Shown here in pieces: positions 31,741 to 40,810 of a stretch of 64,000 nt of DNA. Below the pieces are notes generated by a model. It had not been told where the DNA came from. It made no database searches and was given only the letters and a program-made list of their open reading frames with translations. Position 1 is the first letter of the stretch. Each line of letters starts with the position of its first letter. Both the position numbers and the translations under genes were made by a program. The DNA is taken from positions 181,430 to 245,429 of the forward strand of contig NZ_FMYB01000001.1 in the NCBI RefSeq assembly GCF_900104155.1, in the 5' to 3' direction. The DNA is from Butyrivibrio sp. INlla16. GTDB taxonomy: Bacteria; Bacillota; Clostridia; Lachnospirales; Lachnospiraceae.

Positions 31741-32433
31741 TCAATTATCCGTAGCATTTTTATTGTTATCATTTTGATCATTCGGGTTCTCTAAGGTTTC
31801 TGAACATGTTGTATTTTGTGCTTCGCTGTTCTTTTCGTCTTTATCTTCAGGCTTATAATTTGGATGGCGATATAATTCAGTCGTTGTACCATCAGTTATT
31901 TTTTCTTTCAGCATCCAATAAGCGGCTGTGCCTTTATAAGCGTTAGTTTTAACAAAAAATGATACTACAACATAGTTGTCATTTTGTTCTCGCTTCCTAA
32001 TGAATACATAGACAGTCGACTTTCGTTTGGATGACTTTGCTTCAATAAAATAATCAGCCCGAATAAGACTCCCAAACTGTTGCATCTCGTAGATTCTTAT
32101 AAAATCGCTTATATCAAGGTACTCTTGTAAATACCGTAGCTGATCAACCCTGCTCTTTATACTTCTGCCCTCAGGATGGATTTTTTTGTACTCATCACTG
32201 GACTCCAGTATTTCATCTGTTATCTTTCCCTGAATTATTGCTTCTATTACCTTAGCGGGATCTCTTTCTATGTGAATATCGTCTATATGTTGAAGGCCAG
32301 ACATATGCCTGAAGTCATTTTCCTCAAAGTCAATTGTAATATCTTTTGTATTTCTTCGAAGTGATATTACAAAATGATATTTTATATTAAGCAGCTCTCT
32401 ATAATTAGCTGCGCATTCGTATATTATGTCCAT
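31741..32433 (-). CDS. PBECR4-like (phage barnase-EndoU-colicin-RelE fold) putative nuclease
   Basis: This 230-residue protein starts MDIIYECAANYRELLNIKYH, GGGAGG upstream. The LNIKYHFVISLRRNTKDITI ... FRHMSGLQHIDDIHIERDPA segment and the later SLIRADYFIEA-x-KRKSTVYVFI strand pair fit the PBECR4 domain, found in phages and conjugative elements and predicted to be an RNase-like toxin. A 35-residue Asn/Glu-rich tail follows. No immunity gene is seen. Terminators lie on both sides, so it is transcribed alone. Confidence 0.6.
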   Translation of the reverse strand: MDIIYECAANYRELLNIKYHFVISLRRNTKDITIDFEENDFRHMSGLQHIDDIHIERDPAKVIEAIIQGKITDEILESSDEYKKIHPEGRSIKSRVDQLRYLQEYLDISDFIRIYEMQQFGSLIRADYFIEAKSSKRKSTVYVFIRKREQNDNYVVVSFFVKTNAYKGTAAYWMLKEKITDGTTTELYRHPNYKPEDKDEKNSEAQNTTCSETLENPNDQNDNNKNATDN

Positions 32434-32448
32434 TTTCCTCCCATCACT

Positions 32449-32480
32449 AACAAAAGCCTTGCATAAGCAAGGCTTTTGTT
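32449..32480. terminator. 14-bp perfect hairpin, bidirectional terminator
   Basis: AACAAAAGCCTTGC (32449-32462) pairs perfectly with GCAAGGCTTTTGTT (32467-32480) around a 4-nt loop. On the minus strand it would end transcripts coming from the SpoVG side. Confidence 0.75.
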
Positions 32481-32513
32481 AATGCAACTTTCTCTTCGTT
32501 TTCACTAGATGGT

Positions 32514-32660
32514 TTATGGTAAGTTGCCACCTTTTGCAGAACCTCCGCAGTCCCCGCATACCATCACGGCTTCTGTTTCATAGGTAATGAAAGCATTTTT
32601 ACGAGTATGCTTCTCGAGAAGTTTCCTTCTACAATCATAATACAGTTGAGCGGCCTTCAT
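32514..32660 (-). CDS. Possible small zinc-knuckle protein
   Basis: This 48-codon frame in the gap after spoVG encodes MKAAQLYYDCRRKLLEKHTR and ends with VCGDCGGSAKGGNLP, a CxxC knuckle. No good ribosome binding site precedes the ATG, and the frame is open further upstream, so it may be the end of a decayed longer gene. It is probably co-transcribed with spoVG. Confidence 0.35.
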   Translation of the reverse strand: MKAAQLYYDCRRKLLEKHTRKNAFITYETEAVMVCGDCGGSAKGGNLP

Positions 32661-32707
32661 GTCAATTGAAAAAGCACATTCTTTTCTTAAAATTCTATAA
32701 TCAGTTG

Positions 32708-33001
32708 TTACGCTTCAAAAGAGACTCCTTCCCCACTTTCATAGCTCTGGAGGATCTTCTCCTGGAGCTGTTCTCTGAAATCCCTTGTCACAGGATATGC
32801 GATATCCTTGAACTGGGGTTTTCCATTCTCATCCACAGCCTTCATCTTGTAGCTGGGCATGGACATGAAGAGATTCCCTGCCTTGCTCTCCACAATGGAA
32901 ATATTTCTGACAGCAAAGCTGCTCCCAAATGTTACTGTGGCTACTCCCCTGACTCCGTTTATTGTCTCCTCAAGTGCTTTTGTCCTTACATCGATTCTCA
33001 T
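32708..33001 (-). CDS. spoVG: SpoVG-family RNA/DNA-binding regulator
   Basis: This 97-residue protein starts MRIDVRTKALEETINGVRGV and continues FGSSFAVRNISIVESKAGNL FMSMPSYK-type sequence, the SpoVG core fold. SpoVG proteins bind nucleic acids and affect sporulation and surface genes; element-borne copies are frequent in Tn1549-type elements. A longer frame exists, but the purine-rich GGGGGG nine bases before this ATG fixes the start. The relaxase gene lies just upstream. Confidence 0.88.
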   Translation of the reverse strand: MRIDVRTKALEETINGVRGVATVTFGSSFAVRNISIVESKAGNLFMSMPSYKMKAVDENGKPQFKDIAYPVTRDFREQLQEKILQSYESGEGVSFEA

Positions 33002-33066
33002 AATAGTTTTCCCCCCTCGTTTGAAAAATTGTTGTTTTGTTTTTGCTCGGGTGGCTACCCTGGGAC

Positions 33067-33123
33067 GACCTCTGCCTACGGCAAAGGTCGCATGCAAGCA
33101 ATGCATATGTAATACATATGCAT
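33067..33123. repeat. Two palindromes between relaxase and spoVG
   Basis: GACCT ... AGGTC (33067-33089) with an inner GCC/GGC, and ATGCATATGTA / TACATATGCAT (33101-33111, 33113-33123) lie in the gap. They may be terminators or protein-binding sites. A similar palindrome sits at the matching place in element 2 (51368-51388). Confidence 0.5.
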
Positions 33124-33132
33124 GTTTCGCTT

Positions 33133-34314
33133 TTATAACGAGGCCTCCGACCTCGAGCTACGGCTTGGCTTCGCCTTCGCCTTTTCTTCCTTTTCTGCTT
33201 CCTCTCTGGCAAGCAGAAGTTCAAGATTCTTCCTTGCGATAAGATAGTCTCTCCGCTCATTTTTCAGCTGAACATACTGCTGAAAATCAGGTCTATTAGC
33301 TTCAATGAGTTCGCCATATTCCCTGCGGAGATCTTTGAGCTTTGGGATTTTCCCATCAGGCAGTTTTTCAAAAATCGCTTTGGCCTTCTTATGCTCCTGG
33401 ATCTCTTTTTCATGTTCAGCAAGGTACTTTTTGCTGTAGCCGCTCTTCATGTAGGCAGTGTAACTATCTGCCGTTTTGGAGTATGCGATGATGGCATTCT
33501 GAAGTTCCTTGTTATCTGCCATCTTCTGATTTCTGGCCTTAACTTTGCTATTCAGTTCTTCAATTTCTGCATCCATGGAGTCGGTCTTCTTAACCAGTTC
33601 TTCGTAAGATGAAATGCCATGTTCCTCCAAAAACAACAGCACCTTGGCGCGCTGCTTAAGGTTAAACTTCCTCGCCCAGTTCTCATAACCTTTGCCTTTT
33701 CCCTCCCGCATTTTCTTCTCGATATCAACAAGGAAGCTTAGGCTGTTATAGTCAAGGCCATGATTATTTCCCCTGTCATTTTCCTTACCATGCTTACGGA
33801 TCTTCTCCTCATATCTGGACTGGATCACAGATAGATTATTCTCAAGACAGAGCATGTCGGAAACCCTGGAGAGAGCATAACTGGAAAAATACATATTCCG
33901 GAATCTGCTCTTTCCATCAATGGCTACCGCATTGAAAACCACATGATTATGGATGTGGTGTTTGTCCGTATGAGTGGTTACTATGAAGGCATGCTTTCCC
34001 TTGGTGAACTTCATAGCAAGTTCATATCCAAGCTCGTTTGCATGTTCCGGAGTTATCTCACCAGGCTTAAATGCCTGCCTGATCTGATAGGCGATAATGT
34101 CTTTTTTGTGTGGTTTACGGACATTGTCCTCATAGATTTTTCTCGAAAGAAGGAACTGTTCCTCAATAGAATTGGGATCACAACCATAGGTGCTTACATA
34201 CTTTTCGTCCTCAGTTTTTCTTGAATCCCTGATGTAATCGATGCTGCGCTTAAGGCAGTCAGCAACAGATTTAGACCTAACATGATGAAGCGGAATAAGC
34301 ATTGTCGCTGCCAT
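33133..34314 (-). CDS. Relaxase (MobA/VirD2 family)
   Basis: This 393-residue enzyme nicks one strand at oriT and pilots it into the recipient. The N-terminal domain has IPLHHVRSKSVADCLKRSID with YIRDSRKTEDEKYVSTYGCD, the HUH-like metal motif TTHTDKHHIHNHVVFNAV near residue 140, and FRNMYFSSYALSRVSD. The C-terminal half is a charged coiled coil. The ATG at 34314 follows AAGGAGG by six bases. A terminator lies just upstream in its leader. MobC at 34777-35109 is its accessory protein. Confidence 0.93.
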   Translation of the reverse strand: MAATMLIPLHHVRSKSVADCLKRSIDYIRDSRKTEDEKYVSTYGCDPNSIEEQFLLSRKIYEDNVRKPHKKDIIAYQIRQAFKPGEITPEHANELGYELAMKFTKGKHAFIVTTHTDKHHIHNHVVFNAVAIDGKSRFRNMYFSSYALSRVSDMLCLENNLSVIQSRYEEKIRKHGKENDRGNNHGLDYNSLSFLVDIEKKMREGKGKGYENWARKFNLKQRAKVLLFLEEHGISSYEELVKKTDSMDAEIEELNSKVKARNQKMADNKELQNAIIAYSKTADSYTAYMKSGYSKKYLAEHEKEIQEHKKAKAIFEKLPDGKIPKLKDLRREYGELIEANRPDFQQYVQLKNERRDYLIARKNLELLLAREEAEKEEKAKAKPSRSSRSEASL

Positions 34315-34343
34315 CAAATTCCTCCTTTCGCAAATCCGGGCAT

Positions 34344-34380
34344 AATAAAAAGCAGCCCGTATCGTAAAATACAGACTGCT
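34344..34380 (-). terminator. Terminator just upstream of the relaxase gene
   Basis: AGCAGCCCGTAT (34351-34362) pairs with ATACAGACTGCT (34369-34380) over 12 bp with two wobbles. TTTTTATT follows on the minus strand. It lies 30 bp before the relaxase start. Confidence 0.8.
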
Positions 34381-34411
34381 CCTTTGCCCTTAATCTATGA
34401 AATTGCAATCT

Positions 34412-34696
34412 TTAGATATCCTGGTACAGTTCTATAACCCTGTCCAAAAGATACTCGCCATAGCCAAGTGCCAGCATTGCACCAGCAATCATCATAGCTG
34501 CAACGAATGTCATGCACACTCCAAAGACACAGTGGGTAGAAATGTTGTAGATAATGATCACTATACCCAGCAGGAATGCCACACCTGCCACAACTCCAGA
34601 CACGTTCACAACGACCTTCACAAAAAGGCTCAGTGTGAATACAACCAGGAACAGCGGAAACAATAAAACCTTAAACAGAAATCTTACAATACTCAT
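34412..34696 (-). CDS. Small membrane protein of the conjugation module
   Basis: This 94-residue protein has three hydrophobic segments (VRFLFKVLLFPLFLVVFTLS, then VVAGVAFLLGIVIIIYN, then TFVAAMMIAGAMLALGYGEY) and a short polar tail. It belongs with the small membrane proteins found between MobC and relaxase in Tn1549-like elements. Function unknown; it may help link the relaxosome to the transfer pore. A good terminator follows its stop. Confidence 0.6.
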   Translation of the reverse strand: MSIVRFLFKVLLFPLFLVVFTLSLFVKVVVNVSGVVAGVAFLLGIVIIIYNISTHCVFGVCMTFVAAMMIAGAMLALGYGEYLLDRVIELYQDI

Positions 34697-34776
34697 GGCG
34701 ACTACCTCCTTGATGCCTAAACAAATGTTGTTATAACCATGATAAAGTCAGTAGATGCAGCTGCCAAGTTTGTCGA

Positions 34777-35109
34777 TTACCTTATCTTTGAAAAAGCAAT
34801 CATCATGCTTTTTGTGTGATCCCAGATCTCATCCAGACGCTTTTGCAGATCTTTGATATCTTCTGCATAGACCTCTCCGAAAGCATTTGCCTTCTTGGCA
34901 TACTGATTGAGATTGTTGGAACACATGCGCAAGAAATAAACGATTTCACTGAAATCATCGGTTTTAAGTTTTACGCAGTAGCCATCAAGGATCATCTTCC
35001 TGATATAGATACTGCGACTCGTGATCCCAGCCTCATTCATCTTGGCAAGGAGCCTGGTGTACTCCTTATCTGTCAATCTCAAAGTGACCATGTGCGTGTG
35101 CTCTTGCAT
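34777..35109 (-). CDS. mobC: MobC-family relaxosome protein
   Basis: This 110-residue protein starts MQEHTHMVTLRLTDKEYTRL, a ribbon-helix-helix DNA-binding domain, and carries YIRKMILDGYCVKL and the LRMCSNNLNQYAKKANAFGE motif that defines MobC. It helps the relaxase open oriT. GAGGAG precedes the chosen ATG; the longer frame has none. It overlaps the 35066-35413 gene by 44 bp. A second MobC lies at 51486-51833. Confidence 0.88.
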   Translation of the reverse strand: MQEHTHMVTLRLTDKEYTRLLAKMNEAGITSRSIYIRKMILDGYCVKLKTDDFSEIVYFLRMCSNNLNQYAKKANAFGEVYAEDIKDLQKRLDEIWDHTKSMMIAFSKIR

Positions 35110-35413
35110 GTTCTTTTCTCTCCTCTGCAATCTGTTCTTCCTCGATGGCTCTCTGCCTGAAAGCCTCATACTCCCTGGCTCTTTTGCCGGAAAGCTCTGT
35201 TGAGTCATCATCTCCAGGGTCATCGGGATCATCTTCGGGGACAGCATTTATAAGGCCATCGAAGTTATTGTCATTGGCTTCGATGGCATCCTCAGCCGCC
35301 TTCAGATAGTTCTTCTTGGAACGGATTGTGTGCTCCTCCAAGATAGCCTCTTCGGCTTCTGTAAGCTCTTCTTCCTTGTGGATTCTGTCGTTTGCTATAT
35401 CAAGCCCGCTCAT
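35066..35413 (-). CDS. Acidic conjugation-module protein
   Basis: This 115-residue protein starts MSGLDIANDRIHKEEELTEA and is very acidic in the middle (EDDPDDPGDDDS), then basic and helical with an HARAHAHGHF end. No family is recognised. It overlaps mobC downstream and the 73-residue gene upstream (ATGA), so it is part of the transfer operon and may be a relaxosome partner. Confidence 0.55.
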   Translation of the reverse strand: MSGLDIANDRIHKEEELTEAEEAILEEHTIRSKKNYLKAAEDAIEANDNNFDGLINAVPEDDPDDPGDDDSTELSGKRAREYEAFRQRAIEEEQIAEERKEHARAHAHGHFEIDR

Positions 35414-35631
35414 GAGATCACCCCTTTCGCTTTTTTGTAGTTCTCAAGTTTCTGCAAAACTGAAGGTCTGCCATCGGTCTTGCCTTTCCTGATCATCTGC
35501 TTCTTTTTGCGTGAAGTTTTCTTCTTTGCATCCACGACTTCTCCCATTCTGACACTGTAATTCGACAGGCGGTCAGTTATCATACTGACCTTCTCTTCTG
35601 CTGTCATATCAGCTGTTAATACTTCTACCAT
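35410..35631 (-). CDS. Small basic conjugation-module protein
   Basis: This 73-residue protein starts MVEVLTADMTAEEKVSMITD and ends RPSVLQKLENYKKAKGVIS. The RPSVLQKLENYK motif also occurs in the PcfB-like protein of this element (RPSVLDKLEHYKEV), a short shared segment likely to bind a common partner. Basic KKTSRKKKQMIRKGK in the middle may contact DNA. It is coupled to the acidic protein gene. Confidence 0.55.
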   Translation of the reverse strand: MVEVLTADMTAEEKVSMITDRLSNYSVRMGEVVDAKKKTSRKKKQMIRKGKTDGRPSVLQKLENYKKAKGVIS

Positions 35632-35698
35632 GAACTGTTCCCCCTTTCTTTAGTCCGGCAGCCACACATTGAACCAATATGCAGCCGCCTTCGTTTTC

Positions 35699-36346
35699 TT
35701 AGTCTTCAGGCTTTTCGTTGACAGTCTCTATCTTATCCAGAGCTCCGGTCTCTTCATCCTCGGCATAATCCTCATCAGGATCTTTCTTTTCCTTCTTGAT
35801 GAAGTCGTCCCTGTTGCTGTAGACATAGAACCCACCAGCGCATCCAAGAATTGCCAGGATGACAAATACTATCAGATTGGAGTTGCCCTTCTTTGGTTCC
35901 TCCGGTGGAGCCTCCTCTTCATCCGGTTCTTCCACTACAGGCTCAGGTTCAGGCTCCTCAGTTTCGCCCTTAAGCTCTGCTATTTCTTCCTCATCCATAA
36001 GTGAAAGCAGGTCTCTCTCATCAACAAGGTTAAGGAAGTGGACTGTGTTCTCTCCTTCATCATCACGGTCGATGATAATATAAAAGATATTTCCTGTCTT
36101 GGTGGTAACAGTGATGAACTGCTTTCCGCTCTTTTCCGGATTCCCGTAGTCATCGACTATGGTAAGGTTACCTTCCGGAGTGAGCGGCCCCATCTTTTCA
36201 GGTTCCTCCTTAGGCGGGGCGGGAGGAATGATTTCTTCCTCCTCTACCATCTCAGGGTCAACTCTGGCAAAAGCAGTTACAGGTGCCAGTGTAAGTGCTA
36301 AGCTGATACATCCAGCTAAAAGCGCAGTAGTCTTAAACTTCCTCAT
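35699..36346 (-). CDS. DUF4366 (CD1107-type) surface protein
   Basis: This 215-residue protein starts MRKFKTTALLAGCISLALTL, a Sec signal peptide ending at AFA. An acidic, Pro-rich outer part (EEEEIIPPAPPKEEPEKMGP) leads to the conserved FITVTTKTGNIFYIIIDRDD core, which identifies the family. A second membrane helix (LIVFVILAILGCAGGFYVYS) and an acidic tail follow. These proteins occur only in conjugative elements and probably sit at the transfer pore. It overlaps the DUF4315 gene by 14 bp. Confidence 0.85.
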   Translation of the reverse strand: MRKFKTTALLAGCISLALTLAPVTAFARVDPEMVEEEEIIPPAPPKEEPEKMGPLTPEGNLTIVDDYGNPEKSGKQFITVTTKTGNIFYIIIDRDDEGENTVHFLNLVDERDLLSLMDEEEIAELKGETEEPEPEPVVEEPDEEEAPPEEPKKGNSNLIVFVILAILGCAGGFYVYSNRDDFIKKEKKDPDEDYAEDEETGALDKIETVNEKPED

Positions 36347-36605
36347 CTTCCGTATCCTCCTCTTCGTTATTCCCGCTGACGATATCGCCAACAGACTTGC
36401 CTCCGGGAAGATTGCTCTTTGTATAAGCAATCAGCTTCTGGAGTCCCTCAGGAGTGATATCTGCAGCCTTCATCATTTCATGGACAGCTGCCATCTCTTC
36501 CTCCTGGCATTTCTTTTCCAGGGCTTTGACCCTTGCATCAACCTCGGCTCTTCGCTCCCTGGCCTTTGCAAGTTCAGCCTTGTATCGATCTAACCTTTCA
36601 AACAT
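36333..36605 (-). CDS. DUF4315 family protein
   Basis: This 90-residue protein has an N-terminal coiled coil (ERLDRYKAELAKARERRAEV) and the GLQKLIAYTKSNLPGG segment typical of DUF4315, with an acidic tail. These small helical proteins always accompany the CD1107 and CD1108 proteins in Tn1549-type elements. The role is unknown. It overlaps the DUF4366 gene and follows the NlpC/P60 gene by 12 bp. Confidence 0.85.
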   Translation of the reverse strand: MFERLDRYKAELAKARERRAEVDARVKALEKKCQEEEMAAVHEMMKAADITPEGLQKLIAYTKSNLPGGKSVGDIVSGNNEEEDTEDEEV

Positions 36606-36617
36606 AATCTCCCCTCC

Positions 36618-38327
36618 TCATGGTCTTCCAAAACATAAAAAGTGCTGTTGCCAGTACTTGGTGTTGATTGATGTGTAGGAAATGGGATTCCCGCAGTGGA
36701 TCATCATTCCGTTTCCAACATAGATGCCTACGTGACTAGCACCTGGGGTATCATAGGTTCTCTGGAAAAAGATAAGGTCTCCCGGCCTTGCATCTGCCGG
36801 AGAAACATAGGCACTTCTTTTCCGGAGCCCCTGTGCCGTGGTTCTTCCAACGTTATAACCGCAGTGGTTCAATACCCAGCAGACATATCCAGAACAGTCA
36901 AATCCAGTTGTGGGATTGCTGCCTCCCCAGACATACTCACGGCCGAGGTATTTCTCCGCCTCTGCTATCATCAGGGCAAATTGGTGGTCGGTAAGGGCAT
37001 CCCCGGGAACATGATAGTCCTCCGGATTCTCAAGGTCGGTATAGATATCAGCGAAAAGATATTCCTTATTGCCCTTGGTATATAGGAGCAAGTCATAGTG
37101 AGACTGCTGTTTGTCAGTTAGTCCCATTTCCTCTATGACTCTGCCAAGGCTTCTGTTATCAAGCTTCACCTTCAGGATCTTTACGGTATACTCCTCTTCC
37201 TCTTCGTAGGTGTAGTCCTCGTAGTAGCCGCCATCCTCATAGGAATCATCATCCACCCAGCGCAAGCCAGTCTTTTCTACAGTTCTGGTCCTTGTTTCGG
37301 TCCAGGACTTATATGTGAGCTTGTACTGCTTCTCAAACAACGCCTTTATGATGTCCTTCATGTCTTTACGCTTGAAGTCATCATATTTAACTGTGAGATA
37401 TGTGATGAGTTCATAAGGGTTATGGCCTATCTCGTCAAGCTCGTACTCATACTCGTCATAATCTGGATAAAGTGTCTCAGTATCATCTATCTTTTTCTTC
37501 AGGTCTTTTTCCAGCTTCCGGTAATCCGTTTCTATGCCAAGGATATCCTCATCATAGGCGGTATACGTGGAAGCCAGCGTTCCATCTGAAATGGACGGAA
37601 TCATCAGGGCGCAGCTTGAAACCATAGCTGACAACAGGATGATGATGAGAACAACAATAAGGATTGCTAACAGGAGCTTTGGATTGTCCTTTACGAAGTT
37701 GACGATGGCAGCAAGAACGTCGCTCATCTTTTCAGAGAGCTTATTAACTGCATCTTCAAGCATGGTTGCACCCTTACGTGCAGTCTCACGCTCTTTTTCC
37801 TTCTGGTAATAGGACTTTCTGGTCTTCTTTTTCTGAGCAGCCCTGGACTTGGCATTGGAGCCGTCCCTTGGGTTCTGCTCATTGGAATGCCTCTTTTCTT
37901 CCTTATGCTCACGCCTAAGCTTTCTCTGATATAGACCTTCGTTGATCTTGTCAGTGGCTTCATGAACTGCATTAGCCCCCTCATGAACCACATCACCGGA
38001 CACATTTTTGTCATCTCTGCAGTCACTGCTTCCTGCAGCAACCACAGCTGAGGCAGTGCCTATAACAGCTGTACCAGCTCTTGCGACACCCTCAGCAACC
38101 TGCATAGCTTTAACTTTTGCTGACTCAGCTTTCATCTGGGCTTTTACCCCAAGCATTTCCTTTGATTCCAGCCTGCCCTTGAGAATCTTCTTTCGTTCTG
38201 GATCAGCTGCAGCGTCAGAGGCCTCAACACCACAGCCTCTACGCTTTAGCTTTTTCCCGTACTCCGCTTCAATGGTGGACTTCGTCCTAAACTTATCCCT
38301 GAAATGCGCTCTATCATTCAAATCCAT
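36618..38327 (-). CDS. NlpC/P60 cell-wall hydrolase of the transfer system (CD1108 type)
   Basis: This 569-residue protein has a charged cytoplasmic N-terminus of about 215 residues, one membrane helix (PKLLLAILIVVLIIILLSAM), an outer linker region and a C-terminal NlpC/P60 domain. Catalytic residues are Cys in TTGFDCSGYVCWVLNHCGY, His in ASHVGIYVGNGMMIHCG and the following polar residue. It should cut peptidoglycan to let the conjugation pore pass the wall. It lies between VirB4 and the DUF4315 gene. Confidence 0.9.
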   Translation of the reverse strand: MDLNDRAHFRDKFRTKSTIEAEYGKKLKRRGCGVEASDAAADPERKKILKGRLESKEMLGVKAQMKAESAKVKAMQVAEGVARAGTAVIGTASAVVAAGSSDCRDDKNVSGDVVHEGANAVHEATDKINEGLYQRKLRREHKEEKRHSNEQNPRDGSNAKSRAAQKKKTRKSYYQKEKERETARKGATMLEDAVNKLSEKMSDVLAAIVNFVKDNPKLLLAILIVVLIIILLSAMVSSCALMIPSISDGTLASTYTAYDEDILGIETDYRKLEKDLKKKIDDTETLYPDYDEYEYELDEIGHNPYELITYLTVKYDDFKRKDMKDIIKALFEKQYKLTYKSWTETRTRTVEKTGLRWVDDDSYEDGGYYEDYTYEEEEEYTVKILKVKLDNRSLGRVIEEMGLTDKQQSHYDLLLYTKGNKEYLFADIYTDLENPEDYHVPGDALTDHQFALMIAEAEKYLGREYVWGGSNPTTGFDCSGYVCWVLNHCGYNVGRTTAQGLRKRSAYVSPADARPGDLIFFQRTYDTPGASHVGIYVGNGMMIHCGNPISYTSINTKYWQQHFLCFGRP

Positions 38328-38356
38328 TTCCCCCTCATAATGAAATTCATTTTTGT

Positions 38357-40810
38357 TTACCCTTTGCTCTGTCCATCAGCTTCTTCCCTGTACTTCGCAA
38401 GGTCGGAAGGCTTTGTGGTAAGAATCCTGTACAGCTCGATATCTTTCGGGAAGTGGTCTACAAACGGCAGGATCACATTCCCAAAAAATAAAAGCCCTTC
38501 GCCTTCCCCTGCCTGTGTGACATGGGATAACTGGTGTGGGCTTATATTGAGCTTCTGTGCCAGGACTGACCTGTCGCCTGAAGCCTGATTGAGCATATAG
38601 ATGAACTCGCAGTTCTCAAGGATATTCTCAACCTCAGCAGAGGCAAGCAGGTCCTTGACGTTCTGAGTTATGGCTGTCGGGATGCCTCCCCATTTACGGA
38701 AACGCTTGTAGATCTCTACGCTGTAGCTTGCTGTCTGCTTTTCACGAAGGAGCAGATGGAACTCGTCCATATAGTAACGGGTGCTCCTTCCGGACTCCCT
38801 GTTGGCCGAGACCCTGCCCCAGACTTGATCCTCCACAATGAGCATCCCCAGCTTTTTAAGCTGTTTTCCAAGATCCTTGATGTCATAGCAGATGATCCTG
38901 TTATTGATATCCACATTTGTCCTGTGGTTAAAGACATTAAGTGATCCCTTTACATATATCTCCAGCGCAGTAGCCAGGTTGTGGGCTTCTTTCTCATCCT
39001 GCTTAAGGAGCTCATTATACAGATCTTCCAAAAGAGGCATGTTCTCAGGCTTTGGATCATCAAAGTACCTGTTATAGATCTTGTGAACGCATCGGTCTAT
39101 GACAGTTCTTTCAATGGGCATCAGTCCCTCTTTTCCACCGATAACCAGCTCACATAAAGACAGTATGAATTCCGCCTTAAGAGTTACAGGGTTATCATCG
39201 TCAGAATAATTCTGGTTGATGTCCATGGGATTGATATACTGCTTGGAATTGGGACTTATCTTTATGACCTGACCGCCAAACTTCTTTACAAGAGGCGCGT
39301 ACTCGGACTCGGGATCACAGACTATGATGTCATCGTCTGTGGAAAGCATGACATTGGCCATTTCCCTCTTTGCAGCAAAAGACTTTCCGGAGCCGGGTGT
39401 GCCAAGAATAAGGCCGTTGGGGTTCTTGAGCTTCTTTCTGTCAGCCATGATCAGGTTATTGGAAAGGGCATTAAGTCCGTAATACAGTGATTCCTCTCCC
39501 TCCTGAAAAAGCTCCTGAGTTGTGAACGGAATCATGATGGCTGAGCTGGAAGTTGTCATACCGCGCTGTATCTCGATGTGGTTATGGGCAAGCGGTAGGC
39601 TGCTCATAAGCCCCATTTCCTGCTGGTAGTCCAACCTCACAAGGCTGCAGCTGTGCTTCTGGGCTATGCTCTTTGCCTGAAATACATTGTTTTCAAGCTC
39701 CCGGAGCGTTTTTCCTGTGTTCATGATAAGGAAGGTTATCATAAACATTCGCTCATTCTGGCTCTGCAGCTCCCTCAGAAGCGACTTGGCATCTTTGCCG
39801 TATGTCGCAAGATCTGAGGGAATGATGTCCATATCATACCCGGCACGGACTGCCTTTTTCTGCTCCTCGATCTTACTTTTATCAAGCTCGGTGATGGTGT
39901 GCTTTACCTTTTTGATGGCCGTGTTCTGGTCTACCGACTGCATGTGGATCGTGAGAACCTGCGATGAATCCATGGAAAGAAAATCGCAGAGCATCTCATC
40001 ATTTATCTCTGAAGCAGTGATGGAAAGAAAACTCATGGCACAGTACATGTCTCCCATCTCAAAGGTCTTTTTCGTAGGAAAGGCAATGCTGCTTGGAACT
40101 ATGAAGTCCTTAGGGCCAAGCCCTCTTTCCGTGCACCATTTCCAGTCGAACATAAACCTGTCATCATCCCCCATGTGGAAGATGGCATGCATTACTTTCA
40201 GCCTCTCTTTTCCATTAAGAGTGTTGGCATACACTCCTATGTGTTTGAAGTTATTGAGAACATCGGTCTCTATTCGTGCCAGCCTTGGCTTAGCCTCCCT
40301 TATGGAAGCAGCATGGATGCCGAAAGTAAGGTACTTGGTCTTTGTAAGACCATTATTACCCTTTTCAAATTGGCTCTTAAGCACCGATGAATACTGGTCT
40401 CTTACGTCATTGAAGGTATCCTTTTTAAAAGGGATCTTGATACTCTTTTCAAACTTTGTGCCGTCAGTACTGACGTTGAGAAAAGTCAGGGAAAACTCAA
40501 CAGAGCTGTCAAAGAAGTTAAGGAAGCTGCACCACTCCTCAAAGATAGTGGTTTTGTCCTCTTCCTGCGCCAGCTTGTAGTTGATGTCCTGGAACTGGAT
40601 CGTCTTTGAATAAAAATCTCCTTCCTCCCTGCAGATACCGCTTGGGAACATCCTCTCAAATGTCACGGACTCCTGTGCGGAGTGCGGTACCTTGTCAGCC
40701 TTTTTGGCATCATCTATGACCTTTTTTATCTTTTTCTTTTCCTCGGATGAGAGGCGGGCCGGAACCTTAAGGTCACGTTTTCTTTTCTTTCTGAACAAAT
40801 GAAATAACAA
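38357..40810 (-). CDS. VirB4-type conjugation ATPase (CD1110 type)
   Basis: This 817-residue ATPase powers the type IV secretion pore. The N-terminal half is the CagE/TrbE domain; Walker A is LGTPGSGKSFAAKREMANVM near residue 480, and STRYYMDEFHLLLREKQTAS holds the Walker B acidic pair. The first codon in frame with a binding site is a TTG after GAGGACA, inside the end of the PrgI gene (38-bp overlap), so the two are coupled. Confidence 0.92.
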   Translation of the reverse strand: MLFHLFRKKRKRDLKVPARLSSEEKKKIKKVIDDAKKADKVPHSAQESVTFERMFPSGICREEGDFYSKTIQFQDINYKLAQEEDKTTIFEEWCSFLNFFDSSVEFSLTFLNVSTDGTKFEKSIKIPFKKDTFNDVRDQYSSVLKSQFEKGNNGLTKTKYLTFGIHAASIREAKPRLARIETDVLNNFKHIGVYANTLNGKERLKVMHAIFHMGDDDRFMFDWKWCTERGLGPKDFIVPSSIAFPTKKTFEMGDMYCAMSFLSITASEINDEMLCDFLSMDSSQVLTIHMQSVDQNTAIKKVKHTITELDKSKIEEQKKAVRAGYDMDIIPSDLATYGKDAKSLLRELQSQNERMFMITFLIMNTGKTLRELENNVFQAKSIAQKHSCSLVRLDYQQEMGLMSSLPLAHNHIEIQRGMTTSSSAIMIPFTTQELFQEGEESLYYGLNALSNNLIMADRKKLKNPNGLILGTPGSGKSFAAKREMANVMLSTDDDIIVCDPESEYAPLVKKFGGQVIKISPNSKQYINPMDINQNYSDDDNPVTLKAEFILSLCELVIGGKEGLMPIERTVIDRCVHKIYNRYFDDPKPENMPLLEDLYNELLKQDEKEAHNLATALEIYVKGSLNVFNHRTNVDINNRIICYDIKDLGKQLKKLGMLIVEDQVWGRVSANRESGRSTRYYMDEFHLLLREKQTASYSVEIYKRFRKWGGIPTAITQNVKDLLASAEVENILENCEFIYMLNQASGDRSVLAQKLNISPHQLSHVTQAGEGEGLLFFGNVILPFVDHFPKDIELYRILTTKPSDLAKYREEADGQSKG

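Noticed and set aside
39687..40580. 297-codon plus-strand frame opposite virB4
   Set aside because: It is antisense to the conserved VirB4 ATPase and has no protein-like motif.
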